Source: Acidobacteriota bacterium (GTDB lineage: Bacteria; Acidobacteriota; Terriglobia; Acidiferrales; UBA7541). From it: DNA of 64,000 nt. Both the position numbers and the translations under genes were made by a program. Positions within the stretch are counted from its first letter, which is position 1. The number at the start of each line of letters is the position of its first letter. Positions 39,868-48,781 of the stretch are shown one piece after another. Location of the stretch: NCBI GenBank assembly GCA_021324935.1, contig JAJPIE010000042.1:41567-105566 (forward strand), given 5' to 3'. Below the pieces are notes generated by a model. That model was given only the letters and a program-made list of their open reading frames with translations, was not told where the DNA came from and made no database searches.

Positions 39868-40335
39868 GTGAAATGTCCCTTCTGCGCGCATCTCGACGAC
39901 AAGGTGATTGATTCCCGCGAGGGCCGCACCGGCGACACCATCCGCCGCCGCCGCGAGTGCCTCAAGTGCTCCCGCCGCTTCACCACCTACGAGCGCATCG
40001 ACGAAATCCCCTACATGGTCATCAAGAAAGATGGCCGCCGGGAGCGCTTCGAGCGCCAGAAAATCCTGCAAGGCTTGCTGAAAGCGTGCGAGAAGCGTCC
40101 CGTCCCCACGCCCAAGCTCGAATCCATCGTCGACGAAATCGAAGGAGTGGTCCACGAAGCCACTGAACGCGAACTCACCACCACCGAAATCGGCGAAATG
40201 ATCATGCACCGCCTCAAAAAGCTCGACAAAGTCGCCTACGTGCGTTTCGCCAGTGTTTACATGGACTTCAAGGACGTCCAGGAGTTCATGTCCGAGCTCA
40301 AAAACCTCCTCAAAGACCGCACCGTCAAGAAATAA
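39868..40335 (+). CDS. nrdR: Transcriptional repressor NrdR
   Basis: The product is 155 aa from a GTG at 39868, with GAGGAG eleven nt upstream. The N-terminal zinc ribbon has C3, C6 and C31, C34 (MKCPFC and ECLKC). An ATP-cone domain follows (IPYMVIKKDGRRERFERQKI onward to about residue 140). NrdR is a nucleotide-sensing repressor of ribonucleotide reductase genes. No nrd genes are in this window, so its targets lie elsewhere. Length and motifs are standard. Confidence 0.95.
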   Translation: MKCPFCAHLDDKVIDSREGRTGDTIRRRRECLKCSRRFTTYERIDEIPYMVIKKDGRRERFERQKILQGLLKACEKRPVPTPKLESIVDEIEGVVHEATERELTTTEIGEMIMHRLKKLDKVAYVRFASVYMDFKDVQEFMSELKNLLKDRTVKK

Positions 40336-40637
40336 GCTGCGCAGCCTGCATACGGAAAATGTCGGCGCGCCGACATTTAAAGTAATTTCTTAAGGTTATA
40401 TATTAGATACTAACATATCATCTTGTAAACTCCAGAAGCCCGGCGGGTCGCAAGACCTGCGTTTCGAACGGCACCTGAAAATGTGAGATTTTTGCGGCTA
40501 TTTGCAAAATCCTCCTCTTCCCGATTTGAAACTGCATTCGAAATCTGCCCGCCACCGCTCTGATTGCGCTTAAATGCCTCGGGAGATTCGGGTTACGATA
40601 TCCTTTTTGCACCGTAGTTTCTCCGGAGGAGTCCACC
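40336..40637. other. 302-nt gene-free gap after nrdR with palindrome and AT-rich tract
   Basis: No coding frame was found. The gap holds a perfect palindrome (40357-40378) and then an AT-rich stretch (about 40380-40430) that stands out from the GC-rich surroundings, with TATATT-like hexamers that could serve the downstream M28 gene as a promoter. Confidence 0.6.
40357..40378. promoter_or_regulatory. Perfect 22-bp palindrome after nrdR
   Basis: The core TGTCGGCGCGCCGACA extends perfectly to AAA/TTT on either side. It starts 22 nt after the nrdR stop. It could be a terminator stem, although the T-run is short (TTT then AAAG), or a protein-binding dyad. Confidence 0.55.
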
Positions 40638-42698
40638 ATGCATAAACCATGCATCATTCTTGTGGCCTGCTTCATTTCCGCGGGGGGCGTTTTGCTGGCG
40701 GCGAAAGCGCACGCGCCGAAGATCGATCCGATGCTGATGCGCGAAACTGTCCGGCACCTTTCCAGCGACGCGCTCGAGGGCCGCGGCACGGGGCAACCCG
40801 GCGGCGACGCGGCGGCGGACTGGATCGCCGAGCAGTTCAAGAAATACGGGGTGAAACCCGCCGGCGCGAACGGCACCTATTTCCAGGAAGTGCCGATGGT
40901 GGGTTTGCGCACGCTGCCCGCGACCACCTTCGAGTTTGTCCCCGCGAATGGTTCGCCGGTGACGCTCAAAAATCTCGAAGATTACGTCACCACCAATGAG
41001 ACGCAAACCGAATCCGCGGACATTGACGCGCCGATCGTCTTCGTCGGCTACGGCATCACTTCGCCGGAAAACAAATGGGACGACTACAAGGGATATGACC
41101 TGCGAGGCAAGGTCGCGCTGCTCTTTGTCAGCGAGCCGGAATCCAACGACCCGAATTTTTTCAAGGGCAAGGCGCTCACCTATAGCGGCCGGTGGACCTA
41201 CAAATATGAAGAGACCGCGCGGCGCGGCGCCCTCGGCACGCTGATCATTCACCGCACGGACCTCGCAAGCTATCCCTGGGAAGTGGTGCGCAATTCATGG
41301 GGAGCGGAGCGCTCCTACCTGCAGCTCGACGGCACGCCGAAACTCAAAGCTGCTTCGTGGATCCAACTCGAAGTGGCGCGCAAGCTGGTAGCGATGGGCG
41401 GCTATGACCTTGACAAGCTGTATAAGGAATCGCAATCGCGTGATTTCAAGCCCATCGAATTACCGGTGCATTTGAAAGCGCACGTACTGACGGCGGTGCG
41501 GCCGTTTTCCTCGCGCAACGTGATTGGGATGGTGGAAGGTGCCGTGATGGACGGGAAGCGCGCGGAAGCTGTTCTCTACACCGCGCATTACGATCACTTT
41601 GGCATCGATCCGGCGCGCGCTAAGGGCGACCAGATTTATCACGGCGCTGTGGACAATGCGACCGGTTGTGGCGTTCTGCTGGAGTTAGCGCGCGTCTGGG
41701 CGGAGACCAAGCCCGCGCCACCGCGCTCCATGCTATTTGCCGCTGTGACAGCCGAGGAGCAAGGCCTCCTCGGCTCCGAATATCTCGGCCGCCACCTCGA
41801 CCAATTGCCCGCAATGCCCATCCTCGACCTGAATTATGACGGCCTCGAGCCGCAGGGAATTCCCGAGGAAGTCGAAGTCAGCGGCGCGGAGCGTACCACC
41901 TTTTATCCCGAAGTCGAAAAAATCGCCAAACAGTTCAACCTGGCGATCAAGCCCGACGCGCATCCCGAGGCGGGCTACTACTACCGCTCCGACCATTTCA
42001 GCCTGGGTCGCCAGGGCATCCCCGCCTTTTCCATCGAGCAGGGCGAAAAATTCAAAGGCCACGATCTTGCCTGGGGCGAAGCCAACGCCAAGGACTATGT
42101 CGAGCATCGCTATCACAAGCCGCAGGATCAATTCGTGGACACCTGGGATTTCACCGGCGTCGCCAAACTAGCCGCCTTTGGCTACGCCATCGGCGAAGCC
42201 GCGGCCGCCTCAACCAGCGAAATCAACTGGCTCCCCGGCGATGAATTCGAGCCAGCGCAGAAGAAACTGCGTTCCACGAATCTTGCTGGTGACTCGCTTT
42301 TCCAAGGACACCCAGAGCTTCGCATTGTCCGGGCTGAACCGGTTCTCTACTCGCCCCTTGCAAGACAGGTGCGGATTTCGGGCCCCGTTCACGAACAGGT
42401 TGGCGTAGCTTCTGATGGTCACGTCTCTGAATTGCGTTCAACAGATGGGAACGCAATGTTGAGTCACTACGTGGAGCAGTGTGTCAAACTTTGGCAATTT
42501 ATACCTGACCAAGGTAACCAACGAAAGTTCGACCTAACGGTGGACTTCATCCTCAGTGATTTCTGGTTCGGAGGTGATCTGCAACGGATAGAAAATTCGG
42601 TACAGGAACCTCTGCACCTGCAAGTGATTTCGAATTATGGCCCGCCGTGCTGCATTGACTACATACGAGTGCCTTGGTGGAAGCGCATCTTTTCCTGA
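40638..42698 (+). CDS. Secreted M28 family metallopeptidase with C-terminal TonB-like domain
   Basis: The product is 686 aa. A signal peptide (CIILVACFISAGGVLLAA) is followed by an M28 peptidase with an inserted PA-like segment. The zinc ligands are visible in YTAHYDHFG, GAVDNATGCGVLLELA, AVTAEEQGLLGSEYLG (general base Glu-Glu) and YYRSDHFSLGRQGIPAFS. The peptidase appears complete at WLPGDEFEPAQ (about residue 535). The rest is atypical: RAEPVLYSPLARQVRISGPV and LSHYVEQCVKLWQFIPD strongly resemble the TonB C-terminal domain, followed by a tail with two adjacent Cys. Base composition in this tail is less GC-rich. The peptidase would hydrolyse N-terminal residues outside the cytoplasm. The fusion is unusual. 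Confidence 0.83.
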   Translation: MHKPCIILVACFISAGGVLLAAKAHAPKIDPMLMRETVRHLSSDALEGRGTGQPGGDAAADWIAEQFKKYGVKPAGANGTYFQEVPMVGLRTLPATTFEFVPANGSPVTLKNLEDYVTTNETQTESADIDAPIVFVGYGITSPENKWDDYKGYDLRGKVALLFVSEPESNDPNFFKGKALTYSGRWTYKYEETARRGALGTLIIHRTDLASYPWEVVRNSWGAERSYLQLDGTPKLKAASWIQLEVARKLVAMGGYDLDKLYKESQSRDFKPIELPVHLKAHVLTAVRPFSSRNVIGMVEGAVMDGKRAEAVLYTAHYDHFGIDPARAKGDQIYHGAVDNATGCGVLLELARVWAETKPAPPRSMLFAAVTAEEQGLLGSEYLGRHLDQLPAMPILDLNYDGLEPQGIPEEVEVSGAERTTFYPEVEKIAKQFNLAIKPDAHPEAGYYYRSDHFSLGRQGIPAFSIEQGEKFKGHDLAWGEANAKDYVEHRYHKPQDQFVDTWDFTGVAKLAAFGYAIGEAAAASTSEINWLPGDEFEPAQKKLRSTNLAGDSLFQGHPELRIVRAEPVLYSPLARQVRISGPVHEQVGVASDGHVSELRSTDGNAMLSHYVEQCVKLWQFIPDQGNQRKFDLTVDFILSDFWFGGDLQRIENSVQEPLHLQVISNYGPPCCIDYIRVPWWKRIFS

Positions 42699-42739
42699 CG
42701 TCAGGGCGGCCGTCTTGGCGCAAAGACCGGGTGAGGTGG

Positions 42740-43672
42740 CTACTTTGGCCAGACACCAGCGGTAAACTTTTTCACTTTGGTGAAGCCCAGGCGCTCGTAA
42801 AGATGCACCGCCGTTCGATTTTCGCTTGTCACCGTTAGCGTCAGCTCGTTGAACTTCAACCCGCGCAGCGTTTCCGCCGCGGTGAGCATCAGCAGGCGCC
42901 CCAGTCCATGCCCCTGATAGCCGGGCATAACGCAGATCTGCGTGGTGTGACCTACGCCGGCGGACACTTCACTGGTCAGCACCGCTCCCGCCAGTTCGTC
43001 GCTGCCGGGCTGATGCAGCACAAACGAGGCGTTCGGCAGAAACTGTCCGCAACCTGGCAATAAAATAATGTTCTTCAGGAATTTCAGCGCGCCGTGCCGG
43101 GTGCGGTACTGATCGTTGATGTCGCCATCCACGTGATTCGCGTACGCCAGATAAATCAGCTTGGCGCAAGGCTCGAAATACCTGTCGTTCCAGCGGTCCA
43201 TGCGCAGGCCGGAATTTGGGCTTGGCAGCGGATCGCTGTGTTTGTGCAGATCCAGCAGCATGAACTGCCGCGAATACAGCCGGAATCCCTGATCGCGCAG
43301 CGCCGCCTCCACCGGCCCCCCGAACGGCATCAACTGCGCCTCGATGCGGTGCAATTGCGGCAGCGCGCGCATGGCGAACAGCATTTCATCCAGCAGGCGG
43401 CGACCGATAGGTTCCTGGTCCTGTGTCGAGGAAACATACAGGCCTCCGATGAGGCCTTTGTAATCTTCGAGCACGTAAAACGCATAGCCGACCGCATGGC
43501 CGCCTTCAAAGGCTACGCAGCCCGACAGCGCATGGGCCTCCAGGAAGCGTTTGATCAGGTCCAGGGCGCTGCGATAGTCCCAGTGAAGCTCTTCCTTCCA
43601 ATGGCGGGCTTCTTCCAGGAGCAGGGGTTCCAGTTGGCGGACCGTTGTTTGACGGAGGTCAATGATGTTCAT
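42740..43672 (-). CDS. Double GNAT-domain N-acetyltransferase
   Basis: The product is about 310 aa from the ATG at 43672 rather than 43741, because the longer frame adds no conserved sequence. Two GNAT units are visible. In the N-terminal half are YAFYVLEDYKGLIGGLYV and GRRLLDEMLFAMRAL. In the C-terminal half are TTQICVMPGYQGHGLGRLLM with the acetyl-CoA-binding QGHGLG pyrophosphate loop, and TVTSENRTAVHLYERLGF. Only the second half has a full acetyl-CoA loop, so the first is probably degenerate or structural. The substrate is unknown. Tandem GNATs also occur in MshD, but no mycothiol genes are seen. Confidence 0.82.
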   Translation of the reverse strand: MNIIDLRQTTVRQLEPLLLEEARHWKEELHWDYRSALDLIKRFLEAHALSGCVAFEGGHAVGYAFYVLEDYKGLIGGLYVSSTQDQEPIGRRLLDEMLFAMRALPQLHRIEAQLMPFGGPVEAALRDQGFRLYSRQFMLLDLHKHSDPLPSPNSGLRMDRWNDRYFEPCAKLIYLAYANHVDGDINDQYRTRHGALKFLKNIILLPGCGQFLPNASFVLHQPGSDELAGAVLTSEVSAGVGHTTQICVMPGYQGHGLGRLLMLTAAETLRGLKFNELTLTVTSENRTAVHLYERLGFTKVKKFTAGVWPK

Positions 43673-43890
43673 CGAGGACGTCAGGCCACCTGCCCGCCTG
43701 CACACGTGCCATGATAGCTGATTCCGGGGAAGCCCCGCCAAATCGCCAAGGAAAGCCGATACGAATCGGGCACACCTAACCGAGAAGGCAAGCCGGGCGG
43801 TGGAAAGCGCGTGCTAGCATCGGGCTATAGCGTTTTGGATTTTGCCTGGACGGAAATTTGACATGCTGGCGGCAGCCAGCCCCTTAGCCC

Positions 43891-44871
43891 ATGTCTATCA
43901 TCGACGAACTGCGCTATCCCAGACGTTGGTACACGAAGCTGCTGATTATCATTCTGGCGCTGATTTTCTTTGCCTTGCTGGCTACGTTAGCCATTTCCGC
44001 GGTTTTGACCTACTGGATTGTAAAGCCGCAGCGAAGCAGCTCCGAAATCAACCTGAATACGTTTCCCGGCCGGCCTGATGAAGTGACCTTCACCGTGACG
44101 GGGCTGGGCGAGCGCCAGGGCTGGTTTTTCCCCGGCCTGGTGGGAGCGCCGACGATTGTCTTGCTGCATGGGTACGAATCGAGCCGCGGAGAATTGTTAA
44201 CGCTGGTTTCGGCGTTGCAGGACCACCAGTACAACGCATTCGTCTTCGACTTCGCCGCTCATGGCATGAATGACGGCATCACCACGTTTGGCTACCGCGA
44301 GGCGGACGAAGTTCGCGCTGCGATCGATACCCTCGCGAAGCGCCAGGACGTCGACCCGGCGCGCTTCGGGGTTTGGGGTTACAACCTGGGCGCCTACGCC
44401 GGGTTGCGCGAGGCGGAGAAGGATTCCCGCGTGCGCGCCATAGTGCTCGATTCCGTTTACGACTATCCGAAACAGATGGTGAAGATTGGCGTGGAAAGGA
44501 CTGGTGTCGGCGGCTTCCCGATGATGGTGAAGTCGGCGCAGACCTGCTTCGAGTGGCTGAATTACGCCTACAAGGACGATCCGCCCCTTTCCGCAAATCT
44601 GAAACGAGTTGCGGGCGTGCCAATCCTCTTCATCCAGGCGGCCGATGATCCGGAACTCGCGGCCATCACCCGGCAGATGTTCTTAAAAGCGCCCGAGCCG
44701 CGCGAAGAAGCCATCATCGCCCACGGCAATTTCGTGAACCTTGCCGACGACGAGAAGCGCGAGTACGAGAATCGCGTGGTGTCCTTCTTCCTGACGCGCT
44801 TACCGGTCGTGCAATCGGCTCCCGCCGCCGCTGCTCCCGCTGCCAAGGCCTCCGCCAAGGCCGCGCACTGA
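43891..44871 (+). CDS. Membrane-anchored alpha/beta-hydrolase-fold protein with altered nucleophile
   Basis: The product is 326 aa. An N-terminal helix (TKLLIIILALIFFALLATLA) anchors it. The alpha/beta-hydrolase fold follows, with TIVLLHGYESSRGELLTL (oxyanion HG motif), VFDFAAHGMNDG, the nucleophile-elbow strand RFGVWGYNLGAYAGLREA, VPILFIQAADDPEL (acid), and IIAHGNFVNL (His). The elbow reads G-Y-N-L-G, so the expected Ser is Asn165, while the acid and His are still present. This argues against ordinary hydrolase activity. An Ala/Pro/Lys tail follows. Its 3' end overlaps the convergent GT39 gene by 72 nt. Confidence 0.8.
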   Translation: MSIIDELRYPRRWYTKLLIIILALIFFALLATLAISAVLTYWIVKPQRSSSEINLNTFPGRPDEVTFTVTGLGERQGWFFPGLVGAPTIVLLHGYESSRGELLTLVSALQDHQYNAFVFDFAAHGMNDGITTFGYREADEVRAAIDTLAKRQDVDPARFGVWGYNLGAYAGLREAEKDSRVRAIVLDSVYDYPKQMVKIGVERTGVGGFPMMVKSAQTCFEWLNYAYKDDPPLSANLKRVAGVPILFIQAADDPELAAITRQMFLKAPEPREEAIIAHGNFVNLADDEKREYENRVVSFFLTRLPVVQSAPAAAAPAAKASAKAAH

Positions 44872-46554
44872 CGCTTCGGCTTCGGCCCGGCAAGGAATCA
44901 CTGCTGGGTCGATCGCAAAATTCACGCAGCGAAAGCCCATATTCGTGGCATCCGTTCGTTTTACTTTAGAGACAAACAACCAATCGGGAACAGGTTCGCC
45001 GAGCTTCCATTCGGGAATCTCCGCGTGCGTGTAATAGCGGAGTTGATATAGATAGGAGCGGTTCAACTGCCAACTCGCCGCTTTCTGCGGATTAAAGTCC
45101 GGCCAGACGTTCCGAGCCACTCTCGTTGCGTCGCGTCCTGAAACTCCGGGATCCAGGTTCGGAAGGAACCCATCAATCTCGATTACCAGCAAAAGAACCA
45201 CGAGCGCTCCGGCAAAGAGGCTCGCCGGCAACTTCCGAACCATTGCCGCGCATGTTACAACGATTCCTCCAACCACTGCTAGAATCCAGATTCTCGAGAT
45301 TCCGCAAGGCGGGCTGGCACAAAGGAATGCTGGAATATTGTGAACTTGGTGCCGGAGCGCCCCTCCAAAGACAACGAGCGACATGCCGGTAGCAATCAAT
45401 GACCGGCGCAGGGAATCCGTACCGCAGCGAAGACTGTTTTGCGCCGTGGCGGCGAGCAGCAGCAAAACCGGGGGAATGGCGGGCAAAATGTAGCCGGGCA
45501 GTTTGGACTTCGAAACCGAGAAAAACAGCAGGCAGAACAACGCCCACGCGGCGAAGAGCACAGTTGCATGTGAGGGCGAGTGCTGGCGATCTCTGATAAC
45601 TTTCCCACCGCGAGAGGCTCCTTCAGTAAGTAGGAGAATTGCCCAGGGAAACACGGCGAGCAAAAGGATAGGCAGGTAGAACCAGAACGGCTGAATGTGC
45701 TGGAATTCGGGCGTCAGGAAGCGTTTGAAGTTGTGCTCGAGGATGAATACGCGGAAGAAATCGGGATTGCGGCGGGCGCAGAGGATGTACCAGGGAAGCG
45801 CGGCGACACAAAAGCTGGCGATGGCGATAGGGTGAAGGCAGCGGAAGGCGTCGCGCCAACGCCTGGTGAACGAAGCCCACAAAAGCACGGCCCCGCCGGA
45901 TAAGATAATCGCCGCGGGCCCTTTGGCGAGCACGGCAAGGCCAAGGAAGAAGCCGAAGAGGAGGGAGGTGATGGAGGTCGAGGAGGTAACGGAATTAAAA
46001 GAAATCAAACCTGCCGAAGAATCAGCGATAGTTGCTTCAGGAATCACTCTCAGCAGGAACGCGGCAAAGACCATCGCAATCGTCAGCATTCCCGCGAAGG
46101 GCATGTCCGTGGCTGCCGCGTGAGAGAAGCCGATCATGCCAACCGTGGTGGGCAGCAGGAGCAGCAGCCAGCGCGCGGTTTCTGCTCCGTAAATGCGCCA
46201 GGCAAGCCACGCAAGCGCCAGCGTCGCAAGCAGCGCGCAGATTGCGCTGGGCAAACGAGCCGTGGTTTCGCTGACGCCAAACAGTTTGAAGCTGAGTGCC
46301 GCCCCCCAGTAATAGAGGACGGGCTTCTCGAACCACGGCTGGCCATAAAGCCGCGGCGTCACCCAATCGCCGGATTCGGCCATCTCGCGCGAAATCCAGG
46401 CGTAGCGCGGCTCGTCCGGGCCGACCAGGCCAATCGCGCCGAGACTGTGGAAGTAGCAGAGATAGAGAGTGGTGAGAATCAGCGCGGCCCAAAGAAAGCG
46501 CGCGGCTGGCGAGATTGGCGGCGAATGGGAATTTTGCGTTTCGGTTGGTGGCAC
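44800..46554 (-). CDS. GT39/ArnT-like membrane glycosyltransferase
   Basis: The product is 584 aa. A signal-like first helix (RFLWAALILTTLYLCYFHSL) is followed by the family motif LVGPDEPRYAWISREMAESG, with the Asp-Glu that binds the polyprenyl-phosphate sugar, and RLYGQPWFEKPVLYYWGAAL. At least ten hydrophobic segments follow, such as TLALAWLAWRIY, WLLLLLPTTVGMIGF and FGFFLGLAVLAKGPAAIIL. The family transfers a sugar from a lipid carrier in the periplasm, for example to lipid A or to protein. The C-terminal end is Gly/Ser-rich and overlaps the convergent hydrolase gene. It is close to lipid A genes, so lipid A modification is a reasonable guess. Confidence 0.87.
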   Translation of the reverse strand: MPPTETQNSHSPPISPAARFLWAALILTTLYLCYFHSLGAIGLVGPDEPRYAWISREMAESGDWVTPRLYGQPWFEKPVLYYWGAALSFKLFGVSETTARLPSAICALLATLALAWLAWRIYGAETARWLLLLLPTTVGMIGFSHAAATDMPFAGMLTIAMVFAAFLLRVIPEATIADSSAGLISFNSVTSSTSITSLLFGFFLGLAVLAKGPAAIILSGGAVLLWASFTRRWRDAFRCLHPIAIASFCVAALPWYILCARRNPDFFRVFILEHNFKRFLTPEFQHIQPFWFYLPILLLAVFPWAILLLTEGASRGGKVIRDRQHSPSHATVLFAAWALFCLLFFSVSKSKLPGYILPAIPPVLLLLAATAQNSLRCGTDSLRRSLIATGMSLVVFGGALRHQVHNIPAFLCASPPCGISRIWILAVVGGIVVTCAAMVRKLPASLFAGALVVLLLVIEIDGFLPNLDPGVSGRDATRVARNVWPDFNPQKAASWQLNRSYLYQLRYYTHAEIPEWKLGEPVPDWLFVSKVKRTDATNMGFRCVNFAIDPAVIPCRAEAEASVRGLGGGLGSGSSGGGSRLHDR

Positions 46555-46663
46555 GGAAAGAGGAGTTTAGCATTGGGCAGCGGCAGTTATAAGTTTTAAG
46601 TTATAAGGGGTCGGGTTTAGGCCTGTAATCTGCTCTGACCTAAAACTGAAAACTTCGTCCTCC

Positions 46664-47572
46664 ATGATCGAGTGGCTTCAATTCGCGGCCGCCTGGGCGT
46701 TTGTGAAAACGCTGGGCGTGTTGCCGCGTCCGTTCGCACGGAGTCTCGCCGCCGGAATCACGCGGCTGCTGTTGGTGTTTCTGCCGAAATTGCGGAAAAC
46801 CGCGGAGTTCAATCTGCGGCTGGCGTTTCCGGAATGGAGCGACGCGCAACGCAAGAAGGCATTACGGGGGATGGCGCGGAGCCTCGGCTGGATGGCCGCG
46901 GAATTCGCCCGCTTGCCGAAATACAATCGCAAAAATATCGAAAATGTCGTCGTGCTCGACGGTCATGAGAACTTTCTGGAAGGGAAGAGCCGCGGCAAGG
47001 GAGTGATTTATCTCACTGGCCACATCGGCGCATGGGAACTCTCTTCTTATGCGCACGCGCTGTACGGATTCCCGCTGCATTACATGGCGCGGCCGCTGGA
47101 CAATGCTCCGCTCGACAAACTGGTGAATCAATATCGCGGGCGCTCCGGCAACCGGCCGATCTACAAGAATGAAGCCGCGCGCATGATGCTGAAGGTGCTG
47201 AGAGAGGATGGCACGCTGGGGATCCTGGCGGATCAGAACACCATGCCGGGAGAAGGCACCTTCGTCGATTTTTTCGGCAAGCAGGCCTGCACCACCACCG
47301 GCATTGCGCGGGTTGCGCTGCACACCGATGCGGCGGTGGTGCCTGGTTACGCCTATTGGGACGCGAACCTGTGCAAATACCGGCTGCGCTTCGATCCGCC
47401 CCTTGAATTGATCCGCACCGGCGACGCCGAGCGCGACATCCGCGAAAACACGCAGAGGTTTGCCAAGGTGATTGAAGAGATTATCCGCAAATATCCGGAG
47501 CAGTGGGTGTGGATTCACGCGCGCTGGAAGAACCGTCCGGAAGGCGAGCCGCCGCTTTATGAGTTTTTGTGA
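46664..47572 (+). CDS. LpxL/HtrB-like lysophospholipid acyltransferase
   Basis: The product is 302 aa. The hydrophobic N-terminus ([18 protein letters not shown]) is typical of LpxL/LpxM. The acyltransferase motif [17 protein letters not shown] supplies HxxxxE at the catalytic centre, and [20 protein letters not shown] matches the second family motif. The C-terminus has [16 protein letters not shown], common to the family. It would transfer an acyl chain to a lipid A precursor at the inner membrane. Its stop overlaps the GTG-like start of a longer lpxD frame by one base step, and lpxD follows within 63 nt, supporting a lipid A operon. Confidence 0.88.
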   Translation: MIEWLQFAAAWAFVKTLGVLPRPFARSLAAGITRLLLVFLPKLRKTAEFNLRLAFPEWSDAQRKKALRGMARSLGWMAAEFARLPKYNRKNIENVVVLDGHENFLEGKSRGKGVIYLTGHIGAWELSSYAHALYGFPLHYMARPLDNAPLDKLVNQYRGRSGNRPIYKNEAARMMLKVLREDGTLGILADQNTMPGEGTFVDFFGKQACTTTGIARVALHTDAAVVPGYAYWDANLCKYRLRFDPPLELIRTGDAERDIRENTQRFAKVIEEIIRKYPEQWVWIHARWKNRPEGEPPLYEFL

Positions 47573-47634
47573 AGAAAAACCTAAACACACAGGCCACCGA
47601 GGGCCGCAGAGTAGGCAGAGAAGAGGGGGCAGCG

Positions 47635-48645
47635 ATGAGGCGGATGGCGGGCGAACTGGCGGAAACGATTGGCGCGCGCGTTGAGGGCAACGCGGCGCTG
47701 GAAATTACGGGCGTGGCCGCGCCGGAGCGCGCGGGCGCAAAGGAACTCATCTACGTGGAAACGCCGAAGCACGCAGCCCGCGCGGGAGCATCGCCGGCGC
47801 TCTGCGCCATTGCGCCGGACGGCATCGCGCTGCCGGGAAAAACCGTGCTGCGGAGCGCCCAGCCGAAAGTTGCGTTCGCGAAGGCGGCTGCTTTGCTGCT
47901 GGAGCGTGCGCCGATTGCCGCCGGAATCCATCCCACGGCGCTCGTCGCTCCTTTGGCGCGCATGGGCGCGAACGTTGGTGTTGGTCCGTATGCGGTGATT
48001 GGCGAAGATGCGCACATCGGCGACGGCACGCAGATCGGCGCGCATTGCGTGATTGGCGCGGGAAGCTGGATCGGCGAAAACTGCCGGATTCATCCGCGCG
48101 TGACCCTCTATGCGGGCGTTCGCGTCGGGCATCGCGTCGAGATTCATGCCGGAGCGGTGTTGGGCGCGGACGGCTTCGGCTACGCCTTCGACGGCGAGAA
48201 ATACTGGAAGTTCCCGCAGGCGGGGCTGGTGGAGATCGCCGATGATGTGGAGATAGGCGCGAACGCCACGATCGACCGTGGCTCGCTCGACGATACGCGC
48301 ATCGCCGAAGGCGCGAAGCTCGACAATCTCGTCCACGTCGGCCACAACGTGCAGATTGGCGCGCACACGGTGATTGCTGCGCAAACGGGCATCTCCGGCT
48401 CCAGCAAGCTTGGGCATCATGTAGTGGTCGGTGGCCAGGTGGGCATCGCGGATCACTGCACACTCGAAGATGGCGCCATTGCCGGGGCGCAGGCGGGCAT
48501 TCCTACCGGCAAGATCATACGCAAAGGCCAAACCGTATGGGGCACACCCGCACGCCCGCTCGATCAGTTCAAGGAAGCCTATTTCTGGTTCGCGCGCCTG
48601 CCGGAGTTGGCGGAACGGCTCAAGAAACTGGAAAATGGAAAATAG
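47635..48645 (+). CDS. lpxD: UDP-3-O-(3-hydroxyacyl)glucosamine N-acyltransferase
   Basis: The product is about 336 aa from the ATG at 47635, with GAGGGGG six nt upstream. The frame also opens at a GTG at 47569, but LpxD proteins begin near [14 protein letters not shown], so the later start is favoured. The N-terminal uridine-binding domain is followed by a long left-handed beta helix of hexapeptide repeats ([37 protein letters not shown]). [19 protein letters not shown] carries the catalytic His. A C-terminal helix ends it. The enzyme adds a 3-hydroxyacyl chain to the second lipid A glucosamine in the Raetz pathway. Confidence 0.95.
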   Translation: MRRMAGELAETIGARVEGNAALEITGVAAPERAGAKELIYVETPKHAARAGASPALCAIAPDGIALPGKTVLRSAQPKVAFAKAAALLLERAPIAAGIHPTALVAPLARMGANVGVGPYAVIGEDAHIGDGTQIGAHCVIGAGSWIGENCRIHPRVTLYAGVRVGHRVEIHAGAVLGADGFGYAFDGEKYWKFPQAGLVEIADDVEIGANATIDRGSLDDTRIAEGAKLDNLVHVGHNVQIGAHTVIAAQTGISGSSKLGHHVVVGGQVGIADHCTLEDGAIAGAQAGIPTGKIIRKGQTVWGTPARPLDQFKEAYFWFARLPELAERLKKLENGK

Positions 48646-48781
48646 AAAAGGGGGACAGGGAAGAGGTTTTAAGCCATAAGTTCTAAGTTTAGGTTCGGCG
48701 TAACAGAACGCGAGCTGATGCTAGACAACTTACCGCTCAGAACTTACAACTTAAGATCTAGAGAACCTACCGATTCAATTT

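Noticed and set aside
40638..42698. Frameshift joining two genes to explain the peptidase tail
   Set aside because: The frame is continuous with no overlap of separate starts, so a true fusion is the more direct reading.
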